Below, piece by piece: positions 25,297 to 36,700 of a DNA stretch of 64,000 bases. Source of the stretch: Hawksworthiomyces lignivorus (lineage: Eukaryota; Ascomycota; Sordariomycetes; Ophiostomatales; Ophiostomataceae); contig NTMA01000010.1 of assembly GCA_002917075.1 (NCBI GenBank), positions 372,001 through 436,000 of the forward strand, written 5' to 3'. Position 1 is the stretch's first letter; the number at the start of each line of letters is the position of its first letter. A program made the translations under genes and the position numbers. The notes beneath the pieces are model-generated. The model made no database searches, had not been told where the DNA came from, and saw only the letters and a list, made by a program, of their open reading frames with translations.

Positions 25297-26479
25297 GCTT
25301 TGTGCGCAGCGCAGCGTTGCCCAGAGACTCTAGGGAGAAAAGAAAGACGCCGCGGTATGTGCGGTGCAACGTGAGGCCTTGGCCTGTCCCCTTGGACATC
25401 AGGAAATGAATTTTGATGACGGAACGTTGGAAATGTCCTCCTTGTCTTGTTCTTGTCTGCATGCTTTTCTTTGTTTGGCTTTTTTATGGTGCTCTCTTCT
25501 CCGTTCCGGTTGGGTATACTTCTCTTCTTCTTTTGCCCTTTTCCCCGGCCACGGGTCATGTAAAGGTGTATGGGTTTATTCAATCCCGCAGGCGTTTTTC
25601 GCTGTCTATATTTCTATGTCGCTTCAGGGATTCTGTTTGGGTGCTTAGACCTTCCCTCTGTTGGTATCTCTCACCTGTACCCAAGCAAGAACCTCTGAGA
25701 ATATAAAAAAAAAAAATAAATAAATAAAGAAGCTTAACCATAAGCCGAAACGAAAGCATAGGCCGAGACTGGGTGTTAAGAGGGGAAGCAGACACCCTTG
25801 ATTTGTTAAACATTAAAAAAGAACAGCAGAGAAGAGCAAGACGGGAAAGTTGAGGTGCTGTCCAGCTGGCGGGCCATTTTGCACAAAAAGGTCGTTCACT
25901 GCCTTTTCGTCCAGTGGAGCGCGAGCTCTTCGGGCATATGGGGCGGTAGAGGTAGAGGCTAGAAAAAAGCCGGGGCGTGGTTTGCCGAGCAGCAGCCGGG
26001 ACGAAGATGGAGCTGAAGCCCTGTTTCCTTTTTTTCCCTATTATTTTCTTTTCTTTTACTTTTCTCTTATCATTGTTAATTTAAAAATTACAGTGTTATT
26101 ATGATATGCTACCACGTGAAAACCATGGTCGGGATCTATTCTCCGTACGCGTACAAGCACGTGCTTCCAAGAACTACTCTAGAGACTTACAAAACTACTT
26201 TATTTCTCAAACTCAACTTGGTATATTGCACGCTCTAAGCGAAAACAAGAAAAGACACCTTTGATGCAATGAGGATCTATGTAGTGTGTCAGAAGCATCT
26301 CTCCATGCGTCTCGACTCATGTGCGAATCGTAGACCAGCACGGATATCCCAAGCCAATGCGCCATCAAACGCCATTCTGTAATTATGAAAAGAATCCCAA
26401 AAAGATAATGGAAGATTAAAGCTGCACCAGCGGAAGCCGCATCGTCCTTGGCTCCTGAGGCCCGTAGCGGACCGCCCAT
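25297..26479. other. Convergent 3' spacer
   Basis: This spacer separates the 3' end of the DUF1748 gene from the 3' end of the coiled-coil gene. It is AT-rich around 25700-25740 and 26030-26105. Short ORFs only; no gene or RNA recognised. Confidence 0.55.
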
Positions 26480-28825
26480 CTACTGCTCGGAGAGAAACTC
26501 CAGAGGCACCTCGTTCTCGCTGGCGTCGTCCCTGTCGTGCTCGTGCCCATGTTCGTGCTCGAGCTGGCCGTAGTGGTTTCCGTGGCCCGCATCACCGTCG
26601 TGGTCGTCGTCATCGTCATCGTGGTGTGTGACGAGTAGCTCCGGCGGCACGTCGTTGTCTTCGCTCTCTGACGTGGTGTTGTGGTCGTCTGGCGGGCCGG
26701 CTTCCGGTACGCCGACGTCGACGAGTTTTGCGGGGGCGATCGAGGCGGTGGACGCGGCGGTCTGGAACGTGAGGGCGTCGCTGGCGGAGCGGGCCAGCCG
26801 CGGCGTGGCGGACGCGTCGTCGTCGTAGTCGATAACGTTGACGCTGACGCTGCCACCGCCAGCACCGCCACTGCCCGCGCCGTCGTCGACGTCCCAGCCG
26901 GCGTCGCGCAGCGCCGCCTGCAGCATGTCGCGGGCCTCGCGGAAGGCCTCGAGCTCGGCGCCGACGGCGCAGAGGAGCAGGTTCCAGCGCTTGCGCTCGG
27001 CGATCTGCAGGTGGCGCTGCAGGCCGGCGATGACGGCGTCCATCTTGGCGAGCTGGGCGCGCATGGCGTCCTGGGGCGCCGGGGCAGGGCCCTTGCCCTT
27101 TGCAGAAGGGTTCGCGCCGTCTTGGTCGTCTGCGCCGTCCGCCTTCATCTCGCGGCGCAGATCCGCCTCAAAGGCCGAGACGAGCTGCACGGCGTCGCGC
27201 CAGACGGCGCCGCCCTCGTCGAGGGCGGCGCGCTCGGCGTCGACGCCGCGCTTGCGCTGCGCCAGCAGCTCGACCTCGGCCTCCCACCAGGCGCGGGCCA
27301 TGTCGGCGGTGCGGCGCTCGGGCCGCAGGCGCAGGAACTCGACTCCGCCGGGCGACGAGGAGGCGGCGGCGGCGGCGGTGGTTTCACCGCCGGCGGCTTC
27401 GAGGGCGTCGACATCCAGCGGCTGCACCGGCGGCCGCCGCAAAACGGCGGCCAGCTGCGCCTCGACGTCCCGCAGCGCACCGCGGTAGCCGCTCAGGCCG
27501 GCCTCGCGCCGGCTGGCCGCGTCGTCTAGCCGCGCCTCCAGGCTGCGCTTGCGTGCGCGCGCCGCCGCCAGCTGCGCCTCCAGGTCCGCAATCTGCCGCG
27601 TCGTGCGCGCGTGCGCCGCCTGCAGGGCCCGCAGCCCGCGCGTCAGTGACCGCGTGCTGCTGCGGTCGTCGTTTAGGTCGTGGCGGTTGTGGTGGCCGTG
27701 GCGGGTCCCCGCCTCGTCCGCCTCTTCGCTGTACTCCTCCTCGTCGCCATCGTCGTCCGCCTCCAGCGCCCGCAGCGCCGCCGCCAGGTCGCCCTGCCGC
27801 CCCGCCAGCGCCCGCAGGTGCGACAGCGCCGCCTTCCGCGCCTGCAGCGCCGCGTCCAGCGACGCCGCCTCCTCCTCCTTGACCGCCGCCAGCAGCGCGA
27901 TGCTGCGCGCCAAGCCCGCCCGCGCCCCGCGCAGCCCCAGCTTGCGCGGCCGCGGCTGCCGCACCGGCACGACGCCCGTCGCCCGGTCTTCTGCCGGCAG
28001 CGGCATCTGTAGCAGCCGGTCGCCCCGGTGGCGGCCGCCGCCGCTCGACGACACCGTCGGCGTGTTGCTGCGGCTCCGGCCCTGGCTCTCTCGGCCGCTG
28101 TCGCTGGCCCCCCCGCGCCAGCCGTCGTCGCTCGACGGGCCAGCGCTCGGGCTCGGGCTCGGGCTCGGGTTCAGCGGGCCGCGGCCCAGCCCAGCCGACA
28201 GCCCCGCCGACTGGACGTCCAGAAAGCCCTGGATCTCTTTCTGGATCGCCCGCTCTCGCCGCTGCAGCGCGGCCCACGTCGAGTCTCCGTCGAGCGGGGC
28301 GGACGCGTGGCCGCGTCGGCTGCTGCCAGCCGGAGAGCGCTGGGCAAAGAGAACGATGCCGCCAGGCCGTGCGTTGTCGGCCTGCCTCGTCCGCGGCTGG
28401 CTCCGCGGATCCGCTCCACCGCGGTCCTCCACGTCTCGGTACATCAGCATAGACGTGGCTATAGGAGGCGGCGGGCCGGCGAAGAGCACCCGCGGCTTCT
28501 TTCGCGTAGACGGCGGTGATGGCGACAGTGACTGCTCATGGTCGGCCCGGCTGGGAGACGCACGGGAAGAAGACGACCTGTCTCGCGAGAACAATGAAAT
28601 AGAAGGCGGGCTTGTAGATTTTGCGAGCTCTGGAAAGAATGCCGGTTCAGGATCGGAAGACAAAAGCAGAGACTGCTCTGCTCGCGGTGACAGCTCGGCG
28701 AGATCATACTCGCTGGGCTTGTGCCGAAGAGCCTGGCGCGAGTTTATGTGCAGCGGCAGAACAGTCGATGCGTCCCCCCGGGACAGGGAGAAGCGAGAGA
28801 GAAAAGTAGAATTTGAGGTCATCAT
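26480..28825 (-). CDS. Coiled-coil protein, Atg28-like (tentative)
   Basis: One uninterrupted ORF of 781 residues from the ATG at 28825 (MMTSNSTFLSRFSLS). A disordered Ser/Pro/Arg-rich N-terminal third is followed by WAALQRRERAIQKEIQGFLD (residues about 195-215), a motif I associate with filamentous-fungal proteins annotated as autophagy-related protein 28. Extended coiled coils follow at about 330-480 (ARTTRQIADLEAQLAAARAR) and 570-680 (MDAVIAGLQRHLQIAERKRW). The C-terminus is unusual: NDVPPELL, then a His/Asp-rich stretch, then a second NEVPLEFL just before the end. Arg/Ala codons are very GC-rich. The protein is probably cytosolic and peripheral; no membrane segment is seen. The Atg28 label is from memory and uncertain; a generic coiled-coil or spindle-associated protein is the alternative. 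The gene is divergent from MSH6. Confidence 0.6.
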   Translation of the reverse strand: MMTSNSTFLSRFSLSRGDASTVLPLHINSRQALRHKPSEYDLAELSPRAEQSLLLSSDPEPAFFPELAKSTSPPSISLFSRDRSSSSRASPSRADHEQSLSPSPPSTRKKPRVLFAGPPPPIATSMLMYRDVEDRGGADPRSQPRTRQADNARPGGIVLFAQRSPAGSSRRGHASAPLDGDSTWAALQRRERAIQKEIQGFLDVQSAGLSAGLGRGPLNPSPSPSPSAGPSSDDGWRGGASDSGRESQGRSRSNTPTVSSSGGGRHRGDRLLQMPLPAEDRATGVVPVRQPRPRKLGLRGARAGLARSIALLAAVKEEEAASLDAALQARKAALSHLRALAGRQGDLAAALRALEADDDGDEEEYSEEADEAGTRHGHHNRHDLNDDRSSTRSLTRGLRALQAAHARTTRQIADLEAQLAAARARKRSLEARLDDAASRREAGLSGYRGALRDVEAQLAAVLRRPPVQPLDVDALEAAGGETTAAAAASSSPGGVEFLRLRPERRTADMARAWWEAEVELLAQRKRGVDAERAALDEGGAVWRDAVQLVSAFEADLRREMKADGADDQDGANPSAKGKGPAPAPQDAMRAQLAKMDAVIAGLQRHLQIAERKRWNLLLCAVGAELEAFREARDMLQAALRDAGWDVDDGAGSGGAGGGSVSVNVIDYDDDASATPRLARSASDALTFQTAASTASIAPAKLVDVGVPEAGPPDDHNTTSESEDNDVPPELLVTHHDDDDDDHDGDAGHGNHYGQLEHEHGHEHDRDDASENEVPLEFLSEQ

Positions 28826-29794
28826 GCCCGATGCACCAAGAAACCCAGAAGCAAAGAGGGCAGATGAAGAGAGCAAAGATGACGACTGTGACAGCTGTGA
28901 TGGAGCCTCGCCTCTCTGTGGTAGTAGAAACTGCTGCAGAAACAGCAGAGGAGAATCACAGCTCCCGCTGTACCTTGTCGACGCAGATATCCCGAATACA
29001 CGCCATAAAACGAGCTAGACTAGGAAGAGGCGTTCATAGAGAGCAAGCTGTCGCTTGGAATCCCTGCAGGCTTCTGCTTTTGCTCAGATGACGATGTCGT
29101 TGCCTGGACGTGGTTTGGGTGGTTGTGGTGGCTTGTTCACAGGAACAGCTGTGCATGTGCCAAAGCTTCAGCAGTAAGACAATGGACCAGCACCCGATTG
29201 GTGCATAGCCAGAAAGTGCCCAGGGAGTGCCGTCAGTGCGCTGTAGTTTAGCGGTATTGCAATTACACAGAGTACATACTGTATTAGCCCTATGCTCAGT
29301 AATAGTGGGGGTCCTTCCTTGGGGATCCTCTTGGCCCCTATTAAACCTTGACCCGCCTCATGTGACTGCCCGCCAACCTGGTTTCAGTGGCCCTGGCCCT
29401 GTCGCTCTTTCTGTGGGAACCCTGCCGACGCGAACAGACGCGGCATCCGCGTCTTTCTCAGCTTTCACGGCTTATCGCCATCTCCAGAGCGCGTCGTGTT
29501 TTCTGGGGGGACAGCTCCTCTTTAAATTGCCTTCTAGCTCCCCCAGAAATCCCGTCGCTATCTTTCTTCTCATTGACCAATGTTTGGTTCTGCATGAATA
29601 CTTCCTTTCATTTATTGATCTTGCTGTGAAGTTGCTGTTCTATCAGAGCTCTCCTTCTTCCAATTCTTCCAATTCTTTCTTTTCCTCTAATTGTCTTGTC
29701 TCGGCTGGGGAGCTTCCATCTCTGTCTGGTCCTCTTGTTGATTCTGTTTTTCTGTCTTTCTTCCTTTCTCCTCCCTTCATTTTTCTCGCCCGCA
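28826..29794. other. Divergent promoter region coiled-coil gene / MSH6
   Basis: This 970-base bidirectional spacer becomes C/T-rich from about 29500 to the MSH6 start, consistent with the MSH6 5' leader. No gene recognised. Confidence 0.6.
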
Positions 29795-32700
29795 ATGGCG
29801 GACAGATCAGCAACAGATGCCCGCACGCCGGCCAGGCCAAGTGTCCGCAAACCTGCCCAGTCTACCGGCAAGCAGCAGAGCATTCTCGGCTTCTTCTCCA
29901 AGACGCCTACTGCCAAGACGCCCTCCACCGTCCGTGCTTCCACGACAAAGGCCCGCGGCAGCAGCGGCGATGGCGACGCTGAGAGCACCACGCTTTCTTC
30001 CCCGTGCTTGCGGGAGACCAAGGCCAACGCGCGTATCGCCGTCCCGGCCTCGCAGATCACGCCTGTTCCCAGCAGTGACCCTGCCGAGCCGCCGAGCTCC
30101 CAGGAGAACGCCAACAGCTACCGCGGCTCCTCGACCAAGGTACTGAAGAACGCCCTGCCGTCTCCATTGACACCTGCATCACCTGCTGAGACCGTCCAGA
30201 AGGCCGCCGCACGCCTGGCCATCCCAAGCAGCAGCCCGACGCGCAAGGTTCGTGAATTCCCCCTATGACTCTCCGCGCTACCAAAATCCATCATAATCTA
30301 ACTGCTTCCACAGGCCAGAAAGGCTGTCAACTACGCCGAGTCGTCTGACGAAGATGAGGACGTCTTTGTAACCATGCGGACCAACCGACAGCGCCACCGG
30401 AGTCGGGCCCGTGCTGCAGTTGGCGACGATGACGACGATGAGGATTATGCATCCGGCGGAGATGGCGGCGCTGCAGACGATGATGGTATGCTTGCTACGT
30501 CCTGGCCTTTGCTCGTGTCGAATGGTCAATATGCTAACTATACGCCTCTAGATGAAATGGCCGACTTTGTCGTCTCGGACGACTCAGATGCCCCATCAAG
30601 ATCCAAGAAGAGAAAGCGTCCCGCCAAGTCCGAGGCAGCTCGAAAGCGTCCCACGCCGTCACCGACGCGTGCCAAGGACGACGAGTTTGACGACGTCGAT
30701 GAGGGATTGTTCGACGAGCTCCCGACGACCTCTACTGCGCAGAAGTGGCGTTTCGACCCAGATAACATCCAGCCCTCGGAGGCGCGGTCGTCGACCGCCG
30801 GCCGCCCGTCGGCCACACCAAAAGCCTCCAACCCCAAGGCCAAGGAGAAGGCCTATACCAGAGAGCCGGAAGAGCGCTACACGTGGCTCGCCAATATCCA
30901 GGACATCAACCGCAACAAGCCGGGCGACCCCGACTTTGACAAGTCCACCGTCTTCGTTCCACCAAACGCATGGAACAAATTTTCCGCCTTTGAGAGGCAG
31001 TACTGGGAGATCAAGCAGAAGCTGTGGGGCACTGTCGTCTTTTTCAAAAAGGGCAAGTTCTACGAACTCTACGAGAATGACGCCACCATCGGCCACCAGC
31101 TGTTTGACCTCAAGCTTACGGACCGCGTCAACATGCGCATGGTCGGCGTCCCCGAAGGCTCGCTCGACATGTGGGTCAACCAGTTTGTGGCCAAGGGCTA
31201 CAAGGTAGCCCGCGTTGACCAGATGGAGTCCGCCCTGGGCAAGGAGATGCGCGAGCGCGGCACGTCTACCCCCAAGGGCAAGCAGGACAAGATCATCCGC
31301 CGCGAGCTTGCCTGCGTTCTCACGCGGGGCACCCTCGTTGACGGCAGCATGCTGCAGGATGACATGGCTACCTTCTGTGCTGCCATCAAGGAGACAGTTG
31401 TCGACGATATGCCTGTGTTCGGCGTCGCCTTTGTTGATGCCGCGACCGGCCAGTTCTACTTTTCCGAGTTCGAGGACGACGTCGAGCTCACCAAGTTTGA
31501 GACGTTCATCGCCCAGACCTCCCCCCAGGAGCTGCTCCTGGAAAAGTCGCACCTGTCCACCAAGGCGCTCCGCATCCTCAAGAACAACACGTCGCCCATG
31601 ACCATCTGGAACTACCGGAAGTCGGGCTCCGAGTTCTGGGACGCCGAGACCACGCGGCGCGAGCTCGAGTGCGGCAACTACTTTGCCGGCGGGAACGGCT
31701 CCAGCGGCGACTGGCCCAAGAAGCTGGCCGAGGTGCGCGACAAGCCCTACTTGATGTCGGCCTTTGGCGCCCTGGTCAACTATCTGCGCGGCCTCAAGCT
31801 CGAGCAGAACCTCCTGACCCAGTCCAGTTTCGAGTGGTACAGCCCCATCCACCGCGACGGGACGCTGATCCTCGACGGCCAGACCCTCATCAACCTCGAG
31901 ATCTTTGCCAACTCGGTCAACGGAGGGCCCGAAGGCACCCTGTTCAACCTTCTCAACCGGTGTATCACGCCGTTTGGCAAGCGTCTGTTCCGCCAGTGGG
32001 TGTGCCACCCGCTGTGCAACATCAGGAAGATCAACGAGCGACTTGACGCCGTGGACATGCTGAATGCCGACCGCGGCCTCCGCGACCAGTTCTCGTCCGA
32101 GATGACCAAGATGCCCGACCTGGAGCGCCTGGGCTCCCGCATCCACGCCGGCGCCTGCCGGCCCGCCGACTTTGTCCGCGTCCTAGAAGGCTACGAGCAG
32201 ATAGAGTACACCATCAGCCTCCTCCGCGCCTTCAGCGGCGGCAACGGCCTCGTCGACCGCCTCCTGTCGGCCATGCCCGACCTCCGAGAGCCTCTTGGCT
32301 ACTGGAAGACGGCGTTCAACCGCAAGAAGGCGAGAGACGACAAGGTCCTGATCCCGGAGCGGGGCATCGACGAGGACTTTGACGAGAGCGCCGATAACAT
32401 CGAGCGCATCAAGGGCGAGCTGCACTCCCTCCTCGACCGGCAGAAGTCCGAGCTGAGCTGCCGCGGCCTCAAGTTCACCGACGTCGGCAAGGAGATCTAC
32501 CAGGTGGAGGTGCCCAAGGCAGTCAAGGTGCCCAAGTCCTGGCGGCAGATGTCAGCTACCAACAGCGTCCGCCGCTACTACTTCCGGGAGTTGGACGAGC
32601 TCGTGCGCGAGCTCCAGGAGGCCGAAGAGATGCACTCGCAGATGACGCGCGATGTGGCCCAGCGCTTCTTCCAGCGCTTCGACGCCGACTCGGAGATCTG

Positions 32701-33757
32701 GCAGGAGGCCACGCGCATCGTCGCCAACCTCGACTGCCTCATCGGCCTCGCCAAGGTGTCCTCGTCGCTGGGCCAGCCCAGCTGCCGGCCCGTCTTTGTC
32801 GACGAGGAGCGGAGCGTCGTCGAGTTCGAGGAGCTGCGCCACCCCTGCATGCTCAACGCCGTCGACGACTTTATTCCAAACGACATCCGCCTCGGCGGCG
32901 AGTCTGCCAAGATCAACCTGCTCACCGGTGCCAACGCAGCGGGCAAGTCGACCATTCTACGCATGGTAAGTTTAAAAATAGTGGGCGGACGTGTCCGATG
33001 CCTCACAAGTAGTTGCTTTTTTATCTTCGTTTACTGACACAACCGCTACTAGTCTTGCATTGCCGTCATCATGGCCCAGATCGGTTGCTACGTGCCGGCC
33101 GTGTCTTCGCGGCTGACGCCCGTCGACCGCATCATGTCGCGCCTGGGCGCCAACGACAACATCTTTGCGGCACAGTCGACCTTCTTTGTCGAGCTGTCCG
33201 AGACCAAGAAGATCCTGGCCGAGGCCACGCCGCGGTCGCTGGTCATCCTCGACGAGCTGGGCCGCGGCACCTCCTCGTACGACGGCGTGGCCGTCGCCCA
33301 GGCGGTCCTTCACCACGTGGCCAGCCACATCGGCTGCGTCGGCTTCTTTGCCACCCACTACCACTCGCTGGCCACCGAGTTTGAGAACCACCCCGAGATT
33401 CGCGCTAAGCGCATGCAGATCCACGTCGACGACGAGAACCGCCGCGTCACCTTCTTGTACCGCCTCGAGGACGGCGTCGCCGAGGGTTCTTTTGGCATGC
33501 ACTGCGCCTCCATGTGCGGCATCCCGCCCCGCGTCGTCGAGGACGCCGAGGTCGCCGCCCGCGAGTGGGAGCACACCAGCCGCCTCAAGGACAGCCTCGA
33601 CCGCGCCAAAACCGGCTGCTACATCCCCCTGGGCGTGCTCAGCGACGTGGCCGCCCTGCTGCGCGAAGGCACTGGCGCAGGCGAGAGCCCCGCCGGCGAT
33701 GGCGACATGAGCGAGCGCAGTATGCAGGTGCTGCTGCGCGCCATCGAGGCTCTGTAA
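29795..33757 (+). CDS. MSH6: DNA mismatch repair protein MSH6
   Basis: MutS homologue that pairs with Msh2 (MutS-alpha) to recognise base mismatches and small loops in the nucleus. Four exons (29795-30247, 30314-30485, 30552-32965, 33053-33757) give 1247 residues. A PCNA-interacting PIP box starts at Gln28 (QSILGFF). Disordered acidic and basic linkers follow. The mismatch-binding Phe-x-Glu motif sits in KKGKFYELYENDA. The connector, lever and clamp regions lead to the Walker A loop TGANAAGKST (about 999-1008), immediately before intron 3, then SCIAVIMAQIGCYVPA and the Walker B/signature LVILDELGRGTSSYDG. TGANAAGKST is the usual fungal Msh6 form. Full length compared with fungal orthologues, and all motifs are intact, so it should be functional. 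Confidence 0.95.
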
Positions 33758-36700
33758 TGTTTCTTTTTTTGTTTTTCATTTTTGCACGTATGTGTTTGTG
33801 TGTATCAAATGGCGTTTCATATTGCGGCATGTACTAGGAATGATTTGTACAGGGAAAGTCGTAATTATCATCTACTGAGGCGCAATGTTACCCTACAAAG
33901 GCGTATTTAGACAGATGCAGGACGGGAAAAAGAGGGCAAGTAAACAAGATCAACATCGTGTTCAACTTGATTTCAGTCACCCACACCACCAACCAGCCAC
34001 AAGTGAGTTAAATAAAAGGAACTGATATAGCTGAGTGAGGCCTTTTCCCTTAGCGCTTGCTGCATGCTTTGCAGGCTGGTACGTCGTAATAACAGCCAGC
34101 ACGTCGTATCTGGCGTACATGTGGTTTCGTTTTCATCAACGTGCGGGTTGGCAAAACCTCACCGAGCCAAATTGGGGAGTGCACGTTTCCTCCAACACGG
34201 GCCACGAGATCTATAGAGGGAGCCGGGGTAATAGAGTTGGAGGCATGGAAAGAGAGAAATGACAGTGCTGCCCTCACGCCCGCTCGCCGTCCGCGTGCAC
34301 GGAAGAAGAAAAAAAACCATCACCACGGATGAGAGGTAAAAAAAAACACAAGAGGCCCACATACATCATACATGTCGAGCAATATACGCTCAGCCTAATC
34401 GATGAGAGCCACACAGCTAAGAACTCTATCAAGCCACGACCAGCTGCAGGAGCTCGGTCATCCCGTCTGCTGGAAAGATCTGCTCTAAGTTCCCCTGAGA
34501 GGCGTTGTGGCACTCTTCTCCTTTAACAATTTTTTTTGCGTTTGCTTGATTTTAGAGTTGGAGGCCGTGCCATCCATCCCTCTATCTTTTATTAGTCGCG
34601 CAGCCGTCGCCCTCGTGCTACCTGCGAGCACGGCCGCGGACGAAGGTTTACGCTCCTTCAGTCCTCCTCGATTCGGTGAGGATCGGCGGGGCCGGGCCAC
34701 GCCTCTCAGGAACATCCTGGGAAAAATATGCAGCATATCAACAGATAGGCGCAGACGGAAACGAGAGCCCAGATTCTCCAACCAAAAGGCATGCCTGTCT
34801 GCCGTGGCAGAGCGAGCCTTCCGATACGATAGAGGCCCTGCTCGAGTGGGAACTGGCATCGCCAGAGCCCGCCTCTCTTCCCAGGGGTTTGCCCTTGGCA
34901 TCTCCTCTTCGTCCGTCCGCCAGGCCTGGAAAGGCTGACGCCCATGTCCGCGATGGATCCTCTTCAAGACGCCCCTCAGTTCTCACGAGCTACATCCTCT
35001 TCTGGGCGGAGAGCATCCTAAACCTCTAGCAAACTACAGCCAACGGTCGTACTCTTCATGTCTCTCACGGTTGTTAGTTTTGATGCAGGGGATATCACTG
35101 TCTTCTCACCCCCTCTCACTCTGCATCTTTGAATTCGTAGCTAGATCCTTTTCTTGCTATTACTTATTGGAGAGTCTCTCACTCTCTCTTTCTCATATTA
35201 TTTGTTTTTAAAAACTACCCCTGTTTTATGGTATAGTTTCTTTTCCATACCGCTACTAAGCATAGATGCTTTACCCTGTTGGTCTAATATTGGACTTTCG
35301 AGGATATATGGAACTTTTCAGGTATCTGACCGAGGGTACCAATCTTGTATTAGGGATGCGTCAGACGAAACAAATAAGCAGTAAAGAAACCAGGTTTGTC
35401 TGTAACGAAACACTGAATTAGTACCACTTTGCAAGACGAGCCTCTAAGGCTTACGATGAACTACAAGTGTGGGACAGAAAACATTTCCTTTCAAGCGGAA
35501 CAGTGCCGCGCATCTTTCCATATTTGTCCAGTCCATATTATTCAAGATACGAGTCTGCTCTGAGCACTCGCTATCTTCATTTCTTTATATACATACTTCT
35601 AAACGTACTAGGTGGGGGGGAAATCACCTTTTACGCGTATCCTTTTCCTCAAAGGATATGTGCATATATTACCAAACTGCCTTTCGCGTACAGGTCTCAT
35701 TTTAAATATTGCTATATCATAATCTAATAAAGTCGGTGTTATCGGGGACTCCTTGTCTTGGATCCCAATAAAACAAGACACACAAAAAAATAACCGATAC
35801 CACTGAGCAAAGAATTTTCCGTACCAAGCCAGAAGCCTACTGGCACTAATCGCAAGAACGGGGAGGGCCGCGTGCCGTTTTTCTTGCTTTGTTGACTTTG
35901 ACATATGACCTAGCTGCGGTTTAGATGACGGGAATTGGGAGAGACGAGAGGGAAAAAGAGGCAATATTGCGCAGTCCGTCTCGAAAGGGGTGTGGCTCGT
36001 CCCTCGCTAGAATGAGAAAGTGTCCTCAGAGATAGAATTTAGAGGCGGATTGGCCGTTGACTACAAGCAATGATTAACATCTTTCACCAAAAAAGCTGGG
36101 CTGCCCACTAGGCGAAGTCGTTCTGATGGGGAAGAATTTCCATTATCATCGGCCAATGAGCAAGGCTGCCAGGGGTGGATTCTGGTGGCTCAGTGGACTG
36201 AAGCTGATTACGGCTTCGAATTGGACAAGCAGGCAGACCATTTGGTATTGGTCAAATCCAGCTGTTCTGCAGTCCTTATCGCAAACCACCCCCCTGTCTA
36301 GGGCGAAAAGTGAATGACGCTAAAGCTAGCAGAGTTCCCGAACGTTGCAACCTCCTGGTTCCCCGTTTCTCCATGAGAGGCTATCTGTAGACGTGCGACT
36401 TATGTAGGTGTGCTGCAACGCAGGCGAAGGTATGGATGCAACAGAGAGAGAGAGCTTTCCCATGGTACGGCCCTCTAATCCGCATTGGAGCGAGATGGTG
36501 GCACGGTGGGTTGGTAGATACGTGCGTCGTGTGCGTGTGTGCGTGTTTGTGTGTGTGTCTAATGTCTCAAACATCTCTCTTCTTTCTTACCGACTGTGCG
36601 CGATTCAAGAAACCAGCTACATACCAGGTTGCAGTTGAGCATCTTCGTTTTCCTAAGTTGGATTTGTCTGCTACCTTCTCCGTGATCTTGTGCTTAAGCA

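Noticed and set aside
30659..32146. 495-codon minus-strand ORF opposite MSH6
   Set aside because: Antisense shadow of a clearly identified gene; sequence is compositionally biased and unlike any family.
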